The position numbers and the translations under genes are program-made. Source: CAWARU01 sp963784575 (GTDB lineage: Bacteria; Pseudomonadota; Gammaproteobacteria; UBA6186; Azoamicaceae). Taken from it: 64,000 bases of DNA. Under the pieces are notes generated by a model. The model ran no database searches. It saw only the letters and a list, made by a program, of their open reading frames with translations, and had not been told where the DNA came from. The DNA is taken from positions 2,666,001 through 2,730,000 of the forward strand of contig CAWARU010000001.1 in assembly GCA_963784575.1 (NCBI GenBank). The letters run 5' to 3'. This document shows positions 1 to 8,889 of the stretch, piece after piece. The first letter of the stretch is position 1. Every line of letters begins with the position of its first letter.

Positions 1-1
1 G

Positions 2-373
2 TATGGCTGGACCTTAACGCAGAATTCCTTATCGGACATCGAAGCTTTTGTCTTTGAAGAGCATGCCGGTGAGAAATTCGATAAAGAATTTTTCCGAACT
101 CTATTATACGGCACCGTGAAAAAACAAGAAGAACTGGATGGCTTAATTGCATCACATGTGACAAATCGCCAGATTCAGGAGTTGGGAATGATTGAATTGA
201 ATATTCTCAGGATTGCAGCTTTCGAATTAAAAGAACTTCTGGACATACCCTATAAAGTCGCAATCAATGAATCGCTATTATTAGCCAAAACTTTTGGTGC
301 TCCCGACAGCTTTAAATTTGTAAATGGTGTGATAGACAAATTGGCAAAGGAGCTGCGCCCTTATGAGAAATGA
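2..373 (+). CDS. nusB: Transcription antitermination factor NusB (5' partial)
   Basis: The frame is open from base 2 and reads into the start codon-like GTG at 116, so the gene begins before the window. The visible 123 codons match the C-terminal half of NusB: a stretch beginning YGWTL, then the helical core with QELGMIELNILRIAAFEL and the closing FVNGVIDKLAKELR signature. NusB binds boxA RNA together with NusE (S10) and supports antitermination on rRNA operons in the cytoplasm. Its usual length is about 140-150 residues, so roughly 20-30 residues are missing on the left. The 15-bp-spaced repeat of GAGAAATGACAC at its stop codon (365-391) is a minor oddity. Confidence 0.93.
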   Translation, partial: YGWTLTQNSLSDIEAFVFEEHAGEKFDKEFFRTLLYGTVKKQEELDGLIASHVTNRQIQELGMIELNILRIAAFELKELLDIPYKVAINESLLLAKTFGAPDSFKFVNGVIDKLAKELRPYEK

Positions 374-466
374 CACAGTGAGAAATGACACCGCGAGCTC
401 TGCAATGAAAAAGAAGAATGAACAAGCAGCATGAGAACTCGCAATGAGCTTTGAGTTTGAGCGCTT

Positions 467-1822
467 ATGGTAATGAATGAACGGGCGTACTGGTCTCTCA
501 TTGCGTTGCTAATCACCTGGGCATTCTTTTTTTGGTCCAGTTTAAAAAATCTCGTTGTACATCACTCCTTAACCACTTTTCTTTTAGGTCTCACAATCAT
601 AGGAGCCTTTTTCTACACTATTTACAAAAAGAGCGGCGAATTACGTGAGGTCCCTTATATTTCAAGTCAGTTTGGTCTACTTGATCTGACTATACTCGTC
701 GCTGTCTGGATAATTGCTGGCGTTGTCGGACTTGCTTCTGTTCAAAATATTGCTGTTTTATTGATGCTGCCTGCCATTATTCATACTTCTTGCGGCCCTT
801 TTGTCATTCGGGTTTTAGCATTTCCATTCTTTTATACCTTATTACTGATTCCTTTATTTGATGTCACTTTTCCCAATCGAAATATCGTGCCATGGGTGGC
901 TTTTGGTTTAATGTTTGCTTACCTAAGATATCAAACAATGCCTTATCGTTTACTTTACATCCTGATATCTATTTTCATTGGTTTTATTGCCATCTGGAAA
1001 AGCTGGAATTGGATAGTTTCTGCGATCTTGCTGCTGATTTTGATCCTTGCAGGTCTTTTCTTACAAGAAAAACCTAAGGTGAAAGAGAAAATCATCACAG
1101 AAAATGAAGCTTTGAAACATTTCGAAACGCAGCAAGTCATGATCCAAGCTTCCCGTTGGTTTGCGCCGACAGTTATTGCTTGTTTTCTGATGATGGTCTC
1201 TCCCTGGCTCAGTGAAAACATTCGTGATTTCTACCCGGTGTTTCATAAACCCTTTACTTTGGTTGCGCCTGCCGGTCGAGGGCCTTGGACGGGGCCGCAC
1301 CAGACATTTCTTAAGAGTTGGGAGCCAGTGTTTATCAATGCCTCTGCCGTCCTTCAGGTGCAATATTCGAATACGGATACTTTTATTCCAATATATCTTT
1401 ACACAGCGTATTATCAATCAGACCGATCCATTGATGAAATGTTAATTCCAGAAAATAAAATTTTTAACCCCGATATTTGGAACGAAGTTTCATCGGCAAA
1501 AAGATTTACGGCAATCAGGGGATTAACAGTGCTAGAAACTGTTTTAGAAGGTGAAAGCACCAAAAGAGTACAGTGGTCTTGGTATTTTGTTTCCGGCGTC
1601 ACAAGCATCGACTTGAAGATGCTAAAACTGATGGACACGGTTCGTTTGATTGCAAGACATGCAGATGGTCCAGGAATCATTCAAATTTCATCAGCATATC
1701 ATCTTGATCCAGATGAGGCTCGCCAAAACTTGAATGCCTTTTTGCAGGAAATGTATGGAGTCTTGGGCATTTTAGCAAGACCTGAACAAAATCTGAGACA
1801 GCGGGCTCAGAGGATTTTGTGA
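467..1822 (+). CDS. EpsI-domain (DUF3485) integral membrane protein, exosortase-associated type
   Basis: This is a 451-residue protein with about eight hydrophobic segments in residues 8-200, a further membrane segment near 228-250, and a C-terminal periplasmic-type domain (about 255-440). That domain resembles EpsI/DUF3485, with a tryptophan-rich opening, a VLQVQYSNTD strand and an IYLYTAYYQ motif. EpsI domains accompany exosortases, which sort proteins in exopolysaccharide-producing Gram-negatives. I do not see the exosortase Cys-Arg-His catalytic core, so this is probably an EpsI-like partner or a reduced exosortase/EpsI fusion. ATG codons at 467 and 473 are both possible starts. It follows nusB by 93 bp and precedes ald by 40 bp on the same strand. 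Substrates cannot be inferred. Confidence 0.6.
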   Translation: MVMNERAYWSLIALLITWAFFFWSSLKNLVVHHSLTTFLLGLTIIGAFFYTIYKKSGELREVPYISSQFGLLDLTILVAVWIIAGVVGLASVQNIAVLLMLPAIIHTSCGPFVIRVLAFPFFYTLLLIPLFDVTFPNRNIVPWVAFGLMFAYLRYQTMPYRLLYILISIFIGFIAIWKSWNWIVSAILLLILILAGLFLQEKPKVKEKIITENEALKHFETQQVMIQASRWFAPTVIACFLMMVSPWLSENIRDFYPVFHKPFTLVAPAGRGPWTGPHQTFLKSWEPVFINASAVLQVQYSNTDTFIPIYLYTAYYQSDRSIDEMLIPENKIFNPDIWNEVSSAKRFTAIRGLTVLETVLEGESTKRVQWSWYFVSGVTSIDLKMLKLMDTVRLIARHADGPGIIQISSAYHLDPDEARQNLNAFLQEMYGVLGILARPEQNLRQRAQRIL

Positions 1823-1862
1823 GTTAAAAGAAAAGCAAGCAATCCAGGGGGAATGAACAGCA

Positions 1863-2978
1863 ATGAAAATAGCAGTTCCAAAAGAGATTAAAAATCATGA
1901 ATATCGTGTGGGTCTTGTGCCGAGCAGTGTTCATCTGCTGAAAGATAAGGGACATAGCATCTTGGTAGAAACCGATGCAGGTGCGGCCATTGGATTTTCG
2001 GATAAAGATTATGAGGCTGCGGGTGCTCTCATTGCAAAAAACAGTGATGAAATTTATGAATATGGTGAAATGATTGTCAAGGTCAAGGAACCGCAACTGG
2101 AAGAATGCAGTAAATTAAGAGAAAATCAGCTGCTTTTTGCCTATCTTCATTTAGCAGCGGTTCCGCAGATTGCTGATGGTTTGTTGCATAGCGGATGTAT
2201 CGCAATTGCTTACGAAACAGTAACGGATAATGAAGGGAGATTGCCATTATTGACACCGATGAGCGAAGTGGCGGGACGATTGTCCATCCAAGCGGGAGCA
2301 CATTGCTTGGAAAAATCTTCGGGCGGCAGGGGCATTTTATTAGGAGGCGTGCCCGGTGTAGAACCTGGAAATGTGGTCATTATTGGCGGTGGCTCGGCTG
2401 GTACTGAAGCTATTCGCGTTGCTTTGGGTATAGGTGCCAGAGTATATGTGATTGAAAAATCTCTGCCGCGCTTACAAGAATTATCACTGCTCTTTCAAGG
2501 AAAAATTAATACTATTTATTCTACGCCTGATGCCTTGGAACAACATTTGGCTACAGCAGATCTCGTTGTTGGTGCGGTGTTAATACCTGGGGCTGCTGCA
2601 CCAAAATTGGTTTCACGAGAAATGCTGCGTAAAATGCGTCCTGGATCAGTCATTGTCGATATTTCAATTGATCAGGGAGGCTGTTTTGAAACTAGTCAGC
2701 CAACGACGCATTCTAATCCTACTTACATAGCAGAGAATGTACTACATTATTGCGTCACCAACATGCCTGCGGTGGTTCCATTGACTTCAACGCTTGCTTT
2801 TAATAATGCAACCTTATCGTTTGTTTTGGCTTTGGCAGATGAAGGGTATCGTAAAGCTTGTCAAAGAGATCCTAATTTAATGCATGGCTTAACAGTGTAC
2901 CGAGGCAAAATTACCCATCCTGAAGTGGCGAAGGCATTAAAGATGACTTATTGGGATCCGAAAGAACTTTTGGAATAA
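1863..2978 (+). CDS. ald: Alanine dehydrogenase
   Basis: The product is 371 residues, the normal length for Ald, which interconverts L-alanine and pyruvate plus ammonium using NAD(H). The start MKIAVPKEIKNHEYRVG is the classical family signature with the pyruvate-binding Arg15. Lys75-region, His96-type and the Rossmann glycine motif GGGSAGTEA (about residues 174-182) are present, as is the DISIDQGGCFETS signature near 268. A GGGGGAATGAAC stretch upstream of the ATG gives a plausible ribosome binding site. In a host-associated amino-acid user this enzyme would feed alanine into pyruvate for the TCA genes that follow. Similar family members include the transhydrogenase alpha subunit, but the length and signatures fit Ald. 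Confidence 0.95.
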   Translation: MKIAVPKEIKNHEYRVGLVPSSVHLLKDKGHSILVETDAGAAIGFSDKDYEAAGALIAKNSDEIYEYGEMIVKVKEPQLEECSKLRENQLLFAYLHLAAVPQIADGLLHSGCIAIAYETVTDNEGRLPLLTPMSEVAGRLSIQAGAHCLEKSSGGRGILLGGVPGVEPGNVVIIGGGSAGTEAIRVALGIGARVYVIEKSLPRLQELSLLFQGKINTIYSTPDALEQHLATADLVVGAVLIPGAAAPKLVSREMLRKMRPGSVIVDISIDQGGCFETSQPTTHSNPTYIAENVLHYCVTNMPAVVPLTSTLAFNNATLSFVLALADEGYRKACQRDPNLMHGLTVYRGKITHPEVAKALKMTYWDPKELLE

Positions 2979-3198
2979 CCGTTCACGCGAGATTGCCCAA
3001 AGATGGACGTTTAGACAACATTAAAGCGGGAGACTGGGACAAATGACGGTATCGCTTATCCCAAACTAAAGTTATATTGGAAATTTAGAGCAATAGAATC
3101 TAGAGTTTGATTGGTAACAAAGCTTTTTACATGTAAGATACCGTGAGTTATTTGATTTCTAACTAATTAAAAAAATTGCAAAATTGTTATTTAGGGCC

Positions 3199-3226
3199 TT
3201 TACATGTTAATGTGAATAGAGATAAT
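3199..3226 (+). promoter_or_regulatory. Candidate sigma-70 promoter for the MFS transporter gene
   Basis: TTTACA (3199-3204) and GATAAT (3221-3226) are separated by 16 bp within the 296-bp gap between ald and the transporter. The rest of that gap (2979-3198) shows no gene. A strong AGGAGG ribosome binding site follows at about 3260-3265, nine bases before the ATG at 3275. Confidence 0.45.
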
Positions 3227-3274
3227 CATCAAATAGCAAAACTCTAATATCGATAAGTTAGGAGGCTTTATTGA

Positions 3275-4687
3275 ATGAGCGTTAACGCAGTGCTCAACTA
3301 TTTTAAACCTGCGCCACATCTTCCTGAAATTCAAGATGGAGGAGTTGTTAAAAATGAATATGCTTATTGGCGTATAAGAATATTCTATTCGATATATATT
3401 GGATATATTTTTTATTATTTTGGCCGCAAGAGCTTTACCTCCATCACACCATTCATGATCAATGATTTGGGGCTTAGCAAATCAGAAGTGGGTCTGATAG
3501 CAACTATCTTGTCGATTACCTATGGAATCAGCAAGTTCGCAAGCGGTATGCTTTGCGATCGATCCAATCCCCGTTATTTCATGGCTTTTGGCTTAATTAT
3601 CTCTGGTCTTTGCAATATATTTTTTGGTTTTTCTTCTAGCTTCTGGGCGCTCGCAATTTTCTGGGGAATAAACGGATTATTTCAAGGCTGGGGATGGCCA
3701 TCGTGTACCAAACAATTAACGCATTGGTATAGCCGCAGTGAGCGAGGCCGTTGGTGGAGCAGTTGTACCACCTCACAAACAGTGGGCGGATTTTTAGGTA
3801 CATTTGTTGCTGTATTTCCTGCCTCCTGGTTTGGATGGCGGTGGGGAATGTATATCCCGGCCATTATGTGCTTGGTTTCAGGAGTATGGCTTTTAAATCG
3901 TTTGCGGGATGAACCGCAATCCTTAGGTCTGCCTTCCATTGAAAAATATAAAGGTGAGATCCAGGAACCGAACAGCGAAAAATTAATGCCCATCAAAAAA
4001 ATCTTGTTTGAACAAGTATTGAACAATAAATATGTCTGGATTTTATCCATTTCTTACTTTTTCGTTTATGTGGTCAGGCAAGCAATCCACGATTGGGGAA
4101 ATCTATATCTTGTAGAAACAAGGGGTCTCACGGCAGTGCAAGCCGGATTTTGTGTTTCTTGTTTTGAAGTTGGCGGTTTTCTCGGCATGTTGGTAGCTGG
4201 ATGGGGATCCGATCGCTGGTTTAATGGAAAACGGGTTCCTTTGATGGTTCTTTATGCTCTGGTCTTGGTTATTGCAGTACTGGGGTTGTGGTACATTAAT
4301 CCAGGCGAGCTCGTCATACCTTCATTATTGTTTTGCATCATTGGCTTTTTAGTCTTTGGACCTCAAATGCTGGTCGGTCTTGCGGTAGCAGAATTTGTCA
4401 GTAAAAAAGCAGCCAGTACTTCGAATGGTTTTGCGGGGTGTTTTGCTTACCTCGGCGCTGCTGCTGCCGGCTATCCTATTTTATGGATATCTGAGATTTA
4501 CGGCTGGTGGGGGTTCATTGTTACGTTAGTGCTTTGTTCAGCCATCACTTCTATTATTCTCATGCCAATTTGGGGATTAAAAGGTGGTATGAAAGGGAGT
4601 GAGGAACAAGCTGCAGAAGAGCCGACTACGGAATTTGGCAGTGGTGGGGCGGGGGGACTGCGGCATTCTACTTCCTCAGCTAGATAA
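3275..4687 (+). CDS. MFS organophosphate:phosphate antiporter (GlpT/UhpT/UhpC family)
   Basis: This is a 470-residue, 12-transmembrane major facilitator protein. Its N-terminal region YYFGRKSFTSITPFMINDLG and the following GLIATILSITYGISKFASG stretch are typical of the organophosphate:Pi antiporter group, which imports glycerol-3-phosphate, hexose-6-phosphate or phosphoglycerate in exchange for phosphate. The motif SSCTTSQTVGGFLG in the fifth helix and the central WILSISYFFVYVVRQ region also match. The last 30 residues are Glu/Gly/Ser-rich and not conserved in the family. The exact substrate cannot be read from sequence; UhpC-like or UhpT-like hexose phosphate transport is the best guess and would suit an intracellular bacterium. 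The start is fixed by the AGGAGG site nine bases upstream. Confidence 0.85.
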   Translation: MSVNAVLNYFKPAPHLPEIQDGGVVKNEYAYWRIRIFYSIYIGYIFYYFGRKSFTSITPFMINDLGLSKSEVGLIATILSITYGISKFASGMLCDRSNPRYFMAFGLIISGLCNIFFGFSSSFWALAIFWGINGLFQGWGWPSCTKQLTHWYSRSERGRWWSSCTTSQTVGGFLGTFVAVFPASWFGWRWGMYIPAIMCLVSGVWLLNRLRDEPQSLGLPSIEKYKGEIQEPNSEKLMPIKKILFEQVLNNKYVWILSISYFFVYVVRQAIHDWGNLYLVETRGLTAVQAGFCVSCFEVGGFLGMLVAGWGSDRWFNGKRVPLMVLYALVLVIAVLGLWYINPGELVIPSLLFCIIGFLVFGPQMLVGLAVAEFVSKKAASTSNGFAGCFAYLGAAAAGYPILWISEIYGWWGFIVTLVLCSAITSIILMPIWGLKGGMKGSEEQAAEEPTTEFGSGGAGGLRHSTSSAR

Positions 4688-4700
4688 GACCCAATAATCG

Positions 4701-6041
4701 CTATTTACGTTCGTTCAGCGGAACAAAATCTCGCTTCAGCACGCCCGTATAAAGCTGTCTCGGTCGGCAGATCTTCAAATCCTTACCACTCAGCATCTCA
4801 TTCCAATTCGCGATCCATCCTACCGTACGCGCAATCGCAAAGATTACTGTAAACATATTAATGGGGATCTTGAGCGCTCTTAAGATAATGCCAGAGTAAA
4901 AATCAACATTGGGATATAATTTCTTTTCCGCAAAATAGGGATCTTTAAGTGCGATTTCTTCAAGTTGCAGCGCAAGCTTGAAGAGGGGATCGTCGTGGAT
5001 TTTGAGCGCATCCAATACTTCATAGCAGGATTCTCGCATGACTTTGGCACGGGGATCAAAATTTTTGTAGACCCGATGCCCAAAGCCCATTAACCTAAAA
5101 CTATCATTCTTATCTTTGGCACGGGCAATATATTTAGGAATATTGGAAACATCGCCCATTTCTTGCAACATATTGATCACAGCTTCATTTGCGCCACCGT
5201 GTGCAGGACCCCAAAGTGCGGCGATGCCTGCTGCGATGCAGGCAAAAGGATTGGCGCCAGAAGAACCTGCAATTCGTACCGTGGAGGTGGAAGCATTTTG
5301 CTCGTGATCAGCATGGAGGATCAGAACGCGATCCATTGCGCGCGCTAACACAGGATTCAGCTCGTATTCTTCAGAAGGCACTGAGAACATCATGTGCAGG
5401 AAATTTTCAGCGAAGCTAAATTTATTCTTTGGATAGACATAGGGTTGACCAATAGAATACTTATAAGCCATTGCAGCGAGGGTTGGCATCTTGGCAATTA
5501 AGCGAAAAGCAGCCAGTTCGCGATGTTCCTCATTTTCAACTTCGAGCGAGTCATGATAGAAAGCCGATAAACCACCCACCACAGCACACATAATAGCCAT
5601 GGGGTGAGAACCTCGCGGGAAACCATAGAGAAAATCTCCGATTTGTTCATGTACGAGAGTGTGATGCAACACCTTGTAAACGAAATCTGATTTTTGCTTT
5701 TCATTGGGAAGTTCTCCGTAGAGTAATAAATAGCAAACTTCTAGGTAATCAGATTTTTCTGCCAGTTGTTCTATAGGATAGCCCCGGTGCAATAGAATGC
5801 CTTTTTCACCATCGATGAAGGTGATTTTTGAGGAGCAGGAGGCAGTAGACATAAACCCTGGATCGTAAGTAAACATGCCTTCCTTAGCAAAGGTCCTAAC
5901 ATCGACAACCTCTGGTCCCATCGTACCCTTTAAGATGGGGAAATGAATGGGATCTTTACCTGGAATGGTCAAAATGGCTTCAGGATTATCAGCCGGTTTG
6001 TTATTGGTTGGTTTAGTATCCGTTGGTTTATTATCGCTCAT
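4701..6041 (-). CDS. gltA: Citrate synthase (type II)
   Basis: The 446-residue product condenses acetyl-CoA and oxaloacetate to citrate. Catalytic motifs are clear: HADHEQNASTSTVR (first histidine), WGPAHGGANEAV (second active histidine) and GFGHRVYKNFDPRA, with the catalytic aspartate in the PNVDFYSG motif. I chose the ATG at 6041 over the upstream TTG at 6053 because GGAGGT overlaps the codons between them and is a good ribosome binding site for 6041. The first 20 residues contain a Lys-Pro-Thr-Asn repeat (KPTDTKPTNNKPADNP), an N-terminal extension not needed for activity. It is transcribed away from sdhCDAB, so the 145-bp gap holds divergent control sequences. Confidence 0.96.
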   Translation of the reverse strand: MSDNKPTDTKPTNNKPADNPEAILTIPGKDPIHFPILKGTMGPEVVDVRTFAKEGMFTYDPGFMSTASCSSKITFIDGEKGILLHRGYPIEQLAEKSDYLEVCYLLLYGELPNEKQKSDFVYKVLHHTLVHEQIGDFLYGFPRGSHPMAIMCAVVGGLSAFYHDSLEVENEEHRELAAFRLIAKMPTLAAMAYKYSIGQPYVYPKNKFSFAENFLHMMFSVPSEEYELNPVLARAMDRVLILHADHEQNASTSTVRIAGSSGANPFACIAAGIAALWGPAHGGANEAVINMLQEMGDVSNIPKYIARAKDKNDSFRLMGFGHRVYKNFDPRAKVMRESCYEVLDALKIHDDPLFKLALQLEEIALKDPYFAEKKLYPNVDFYSGIILRALKIPINMFTVIFAIARTVGWIANWNEMLSGKDLKICRPRQLYTGVLKRDFVPLNERK

Positions 6042-6129
6042 GGGGACCTCCAAGTTTGATTTTGGTCTCGTAACTGCAATTTAGGGTCGAGTTTACTTTT
6101 AATTTATCAAAGTCTCTATCATTGCTTGC

Positions 6130-6157
6130 TTGACTCATAATATCAAGCTAGAGTCAA
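6130..6157. promoter_or_regulatory. Inverted repeat in the gltA/sdhC divergent control region
   Basis: TTGACTC (6130-6136) and GAGTCAA (6151-6157) form a perfect 7-bp inverted repeat with a 14-bp centre. It sits midway between the divergent gltA and sdhC starts, where a dimeric regulator or overlapping -35 elements (each arm contains TTGACT) could lie. No regulator can be named. Confidence 0.35.
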
Positions 6158-6186
6158 AAATGAAGCAAGTTCTTTTACACTAAAGG

Positions 6187-6561
6187 GTGCTGACTGTGGA
6201 AAAACGACCTATCAACTTAAACATCTTGACCATGCATTGGCCAATTCCCGCAATCGTTTCTTTTCTACATAGATTATCGGGCGTCTTTTTATTTTTCTTG
6301 ATTCCTTTTTTGCTGTGGGCATTACAGGAATCCCTGGCAACGGGATCACAATTTGCGGCCTTGAAAGCAGCGTTTTGGGTCCAATTCATTTGTTGGGTGG
6401 TTTTGGCAGCCTTATTATACCATTTAATTGCTGGAATTAGACACCTATTAATGGATGTACATATCGGAGATTCAAAAAAAGGTGGTGAAAGATCATCGTA
6501 TATCGTTATAGGCTTATTTATAGTGTGTTGGTTGTTGAGTGCGTTTTGGATTTGGGGATGA
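6187..6561 (+). CDS. sdhC: Succinate dehydrogenase cytochrome b556 subunit
   Basis: This 124-residue membrane anchor has three transmembrane helices and the SdhC signatures RPINLNI near the start, SFLHRLSGVFLFF in helix I and LYHLIAGIRHLLMD in helix II, the latter carrying the haem-ligand histidine. With SdhD it anchors SdhAB in the inner membrane and holds haem b and the quinone site. The start is GTG at 6187 or GTG at 6196 (giving VEKRP...); no ATG fits. It opens the sdhCDAB operon, but an unusual 110-bp gap with a long hairpin separates it from sdhD. Confidence 0.93.
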   Translation: MLTVEKRPINLNILTMHWPIPAIVSFLHRLSGVFLFFLIPFLLWALQESLATGSQFAALKAAFWVQFICWVVLAALLYHLIAGIRHLLMDVHIGDSKKGGERSSYIVIGLFIVCWLLSAFWIWG

Positions 6562-6583
6562 ACGATGGAACGATGGGATCAAC

Positions 6584-6654
6584 GATGGGGTCAAGTCTCT
6601 AAAGTAAAAACATCATTTATGAAAATGTTTTTACTTTAGAGACTTGACCCCATC
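6584..6654. repeat. Perfect 30-bp-arm palindrome (REP-like hairpin) between sdhC and sdhD
   Basis: The left arm 6584-6613 and right arm 6625-6654 are perfect reverse complements over 30 bases, around an 11-base AT-rich centre (6614-6624). The arms start GATGGGGTCAAGTCTC. Such perfect stems in intergenic DNA resemble REP/RAYT-type or MITE-like dispersed repeats. No second copy was noticed in this window. Confidence 0.8.
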
Positions 6655-6670
6655 ATTTTAAGGAGAATTC

Positions 6671-7018
6671 ATGGAAATAGCCACAAGCTTTGGCAATAGC
6701 GGTTTTCAGGATTGGGTCATTCAACGCGTGACTGCACTTGTCTTGGCCGTCTATGTTATTTTTATGATTGCTTTTTTTCTGACGCATCCTCATTTGTCAT
6801 ATGCAGAATGGCGTGCGCTCTTTTCCGCTGCTTGTATGAAATATTCAAGCATTATAGCTTTACTTGCCTTAATCGCACATGCTTGGATTGGTATTTGGAC
6901 AGTCACTACTGATTATATAAAATCCTCCCTCTTTCGTTTGCCAATTCAGATCTTTTTTATTCTTGGGTTAATGGTCTGTTTTCTCTATGGGATAGATATT
7001 CTGTGGAGCGTACATTAG
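6671..7018 (+). CDS. sdhD: Succinate dehydrogenase hydrophobic membrane anchor subunit
   Basis: The 115-residue protein has three predicted transmembrane helices and the SdhD-like opening FGNSGFQDWVIQRVTALVL. A histidine in the second helix (ALIAHAWIGIWTVTTDYIK) is in the position of the haem b ligand. It pairs with SdhC in the membrane. AAGGAG (about 6659-6664) is the ribosome binding site. It lies just after the palindrome, which therefore falls within the operon leader of this gene. Confidence 0.9.
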   Translation: MEIATSFGNSGFQDWVIQRVTALVLAVYVIFMIAFFLTHPHLSYAEWRALFSAACMKYSSIIALLALIAHAWIGIWTVTTDYIKSSLFRLPIQIFFILGLMVCFLYGIDILWSVH

Positions 7019-7056
7019 GGCCAGTTTTTTTAGTATTTTTATAGGTGATAAAGAAC

Positions 7057-8826
7057 ATGAATATTGCAGCGCAATCATTTGATGTCATTGTTATTGGTGC
7101 AGGTGGGGCTGGCCTGCGTGCAGCTCTGCAATTAAAGCAATCTGGTTTGTCGGTCGCTGTCGTTTCAAAAGTGTTTCCTACTCGATCTCACACGGTGTCA
7201 GCTCAAGGGGGTATCACAGCTGCATTGGGAAATGTGGATGAAGATCATTGGGAATGGCACATGTTCGATACTGTTAAAGGATCTGATTACTTAGGGGATC
7301 AAGATAGTATTGAATATCTTTGCAAAACGGGACCAGACGCAGTTTATGAATTAGAGCATATGGGGCTGCCTTTTTCGAGGCTTTCAGATGGCAAAATTTT
7401 TCAGCGGCCCTTCGGCGGTCAGTCGAAAGATTTCGGGAAGGGGGGCCAGGCTACCAGAACATCTGCTGCGGCAGATCGAACTGGACATGCCTTATTGCAC
7501 ACTCTTTATCAACAAAACATTAAAGCAAAAACAGTTTTCTTCAGTGAATGGTATGCCTTAGATTTAGTGAAAGAAGTGGATGGAAATATCTGTGGCGTTG
7601 CGGTTCTGAATATTGAATCTGGCGATCCGTTATTTTTGCATGGTAGAGCAGTAATCGTTGCAACCGGAGGTGCAGGACGCATCTATAAATCCACTACCAA
7701 TGCACAAATCAATACCGGCGACGGACCAGGCATGATCCTTCGTGCCGGCTTACCCTTGCAAGATATGGAGATGTGGCAGTTTCATCCTACCGGCATCTGG
7801 AATGTTGGAGTGCTTGTGACTGAGGGTGTTCGAGGAGAAGGTGGCTATCTTTTGAATAATAAGAATGAACGTTTTATGGAGCGCTATGCTCCTCATGCCA
7901 AAGATCTTGCGGGACGTGACGTTGTTTCTAGATCGATAATTATGGAAATAAAAGAGGGCAGAGGGGTTGGGAAAGAGAAAGATCATGTTCTTTTGAAATT
8001 AGATCACTTAGGCAAAGATATCATACTTTCTCATCTACCAGGGATTCGCGAGCTGGCGATGACTTTTGCAAATGTCGATCCCTTGAAAGATCCCATTCCT
8101 GTTGTACCAACCTGTCATTATATGATGGGCGGAATTCCTACCAATAAATTTGGTCAAGTAATTACCCAGAAAGAGAATGGTGAAGATAAGATTATCCCTG
8201 GCTTGTATGCCGTGGGTGAATGTGCCTGTGTTTCAGTGCATGGTGCGAATCGTTTGGGCGGCAATTCTTTGCTCGATCTGGTGGTTTTTGGTCGTGCAGC
8301 AGGATTGCATATTGTGGAAACCATCAATGAAGTGAGCCTGGCAGAAAATAGAGCGGTCCGCGACAGCGATTTGAAGCAGGCATTTTCGAGATTACATCAG
8401 TGGAATGATCGTACCACGGGTGAACGCGTGCCCGATATCCGTGCTGAAATGCAAGACTTGATGCAAAATGATTTCGGTGTGTTTCGGGAAGGCAGCACGA
8501 TGGAACACGGCATTCAAAAATTGCAGTCACTTCGAGAGAGACTCAAGCATGCTTACATTTCAGATAAATCCAAGGTGTTTAACACCGCTCGAATAGAGGC
8601 ATTGGAATTAGATAACTTGATGGCGGTGGCTTTCGCGACTGCAGTTTCTGCCAATGCGAGAGAAGAAAGCCGCGGTGCACATTCAAGAGTAGATTTTCCG
8701 AAACGGAATGACGAGGAATGGTTAAAACATATCTTATTTTTCCCGGATGGTAAGATTCGGTACCGTTCTGTCAATATGAAACCAAAAACAGTTAAAACAT
8801 TCGAACCTATGGAACGGAAATATTAG
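7057..8826 (+). CDS. sdhA: Succinate dehydrogenase flavoprotein subunit
   Basis: The product is 589 residues from the ATG at 7057. A GTG at 7045 is an alternative, but AGGTGAT just after it is the better ribosome binding site for 7057. The FAD dinucleotide fold GAGGAGLRAALQL, the covalent-FAD histidine motif RSHTVSAQGG, and the substrate-binding and catalytic motifs HPTGI and HGANRLGGNSLLDLVVFGRAAG are all present. It oxidises succinate to fumarate and passes electrons to SdhB. The C-terminus ends in the common F.P..R.Y form. It lies between sdhD and sdhB in the operon. Confidence 0.97.
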   Translation: MNIAAQSFDVIVIGAGGAGLRAALQLKQSGLSVAVVSKVFPTRSHTVSAQGGITAALGNVDEDHWEWHMFDTVKGSDYLGDQDSIEYLCKTGPDAVYELEHMGLPFSRLSDGKIFQRPFGGQSKDFGKGGQATRTSAAADRTGHALLHTLYQQNIKAKTVFFSEWYALDLVKEVDGNICGVAVLNIESGDPLFLHGRAVIVATGGAGRIYKSTTNAQINTGDGPGMILRAGLPLQDMEMWQFHPTGIWNVGVLVTEGVRGEGGYLLNNKNERFMERYAPHAKDLAGRDVVSRSIIMEIKEGRGVGKEKDHVLLKLDHLGKDIILSHLPGIRELAMTFANVDPLKDPIPVVPTCHYMMGGIPTNKFGQVITQKENGEDKIIPGLYAVGECACVSVHGANRLGGNSLLDLVVFGRAAGLHIVETINEVSLAENRAVRDSDLKQAFSRLHQWNDRTTGERVPDIRAEMQDLMQNDFGVFREGSTMEHGIQKLQSLRERLKHAYISDKSKVFNTARIEALELDNLMAVAFATAVSANAREESRGAHSRVDFPKRNDEEWLKHILFFPDGKIRYRSVNMKPKTVKTFEPMERKY

Positions 8827-8889
8827 CAGTCAAAGCATTATTATATAGGGAATAGATATAGGAAATAGGAATTATATAGGAGATTAGCC

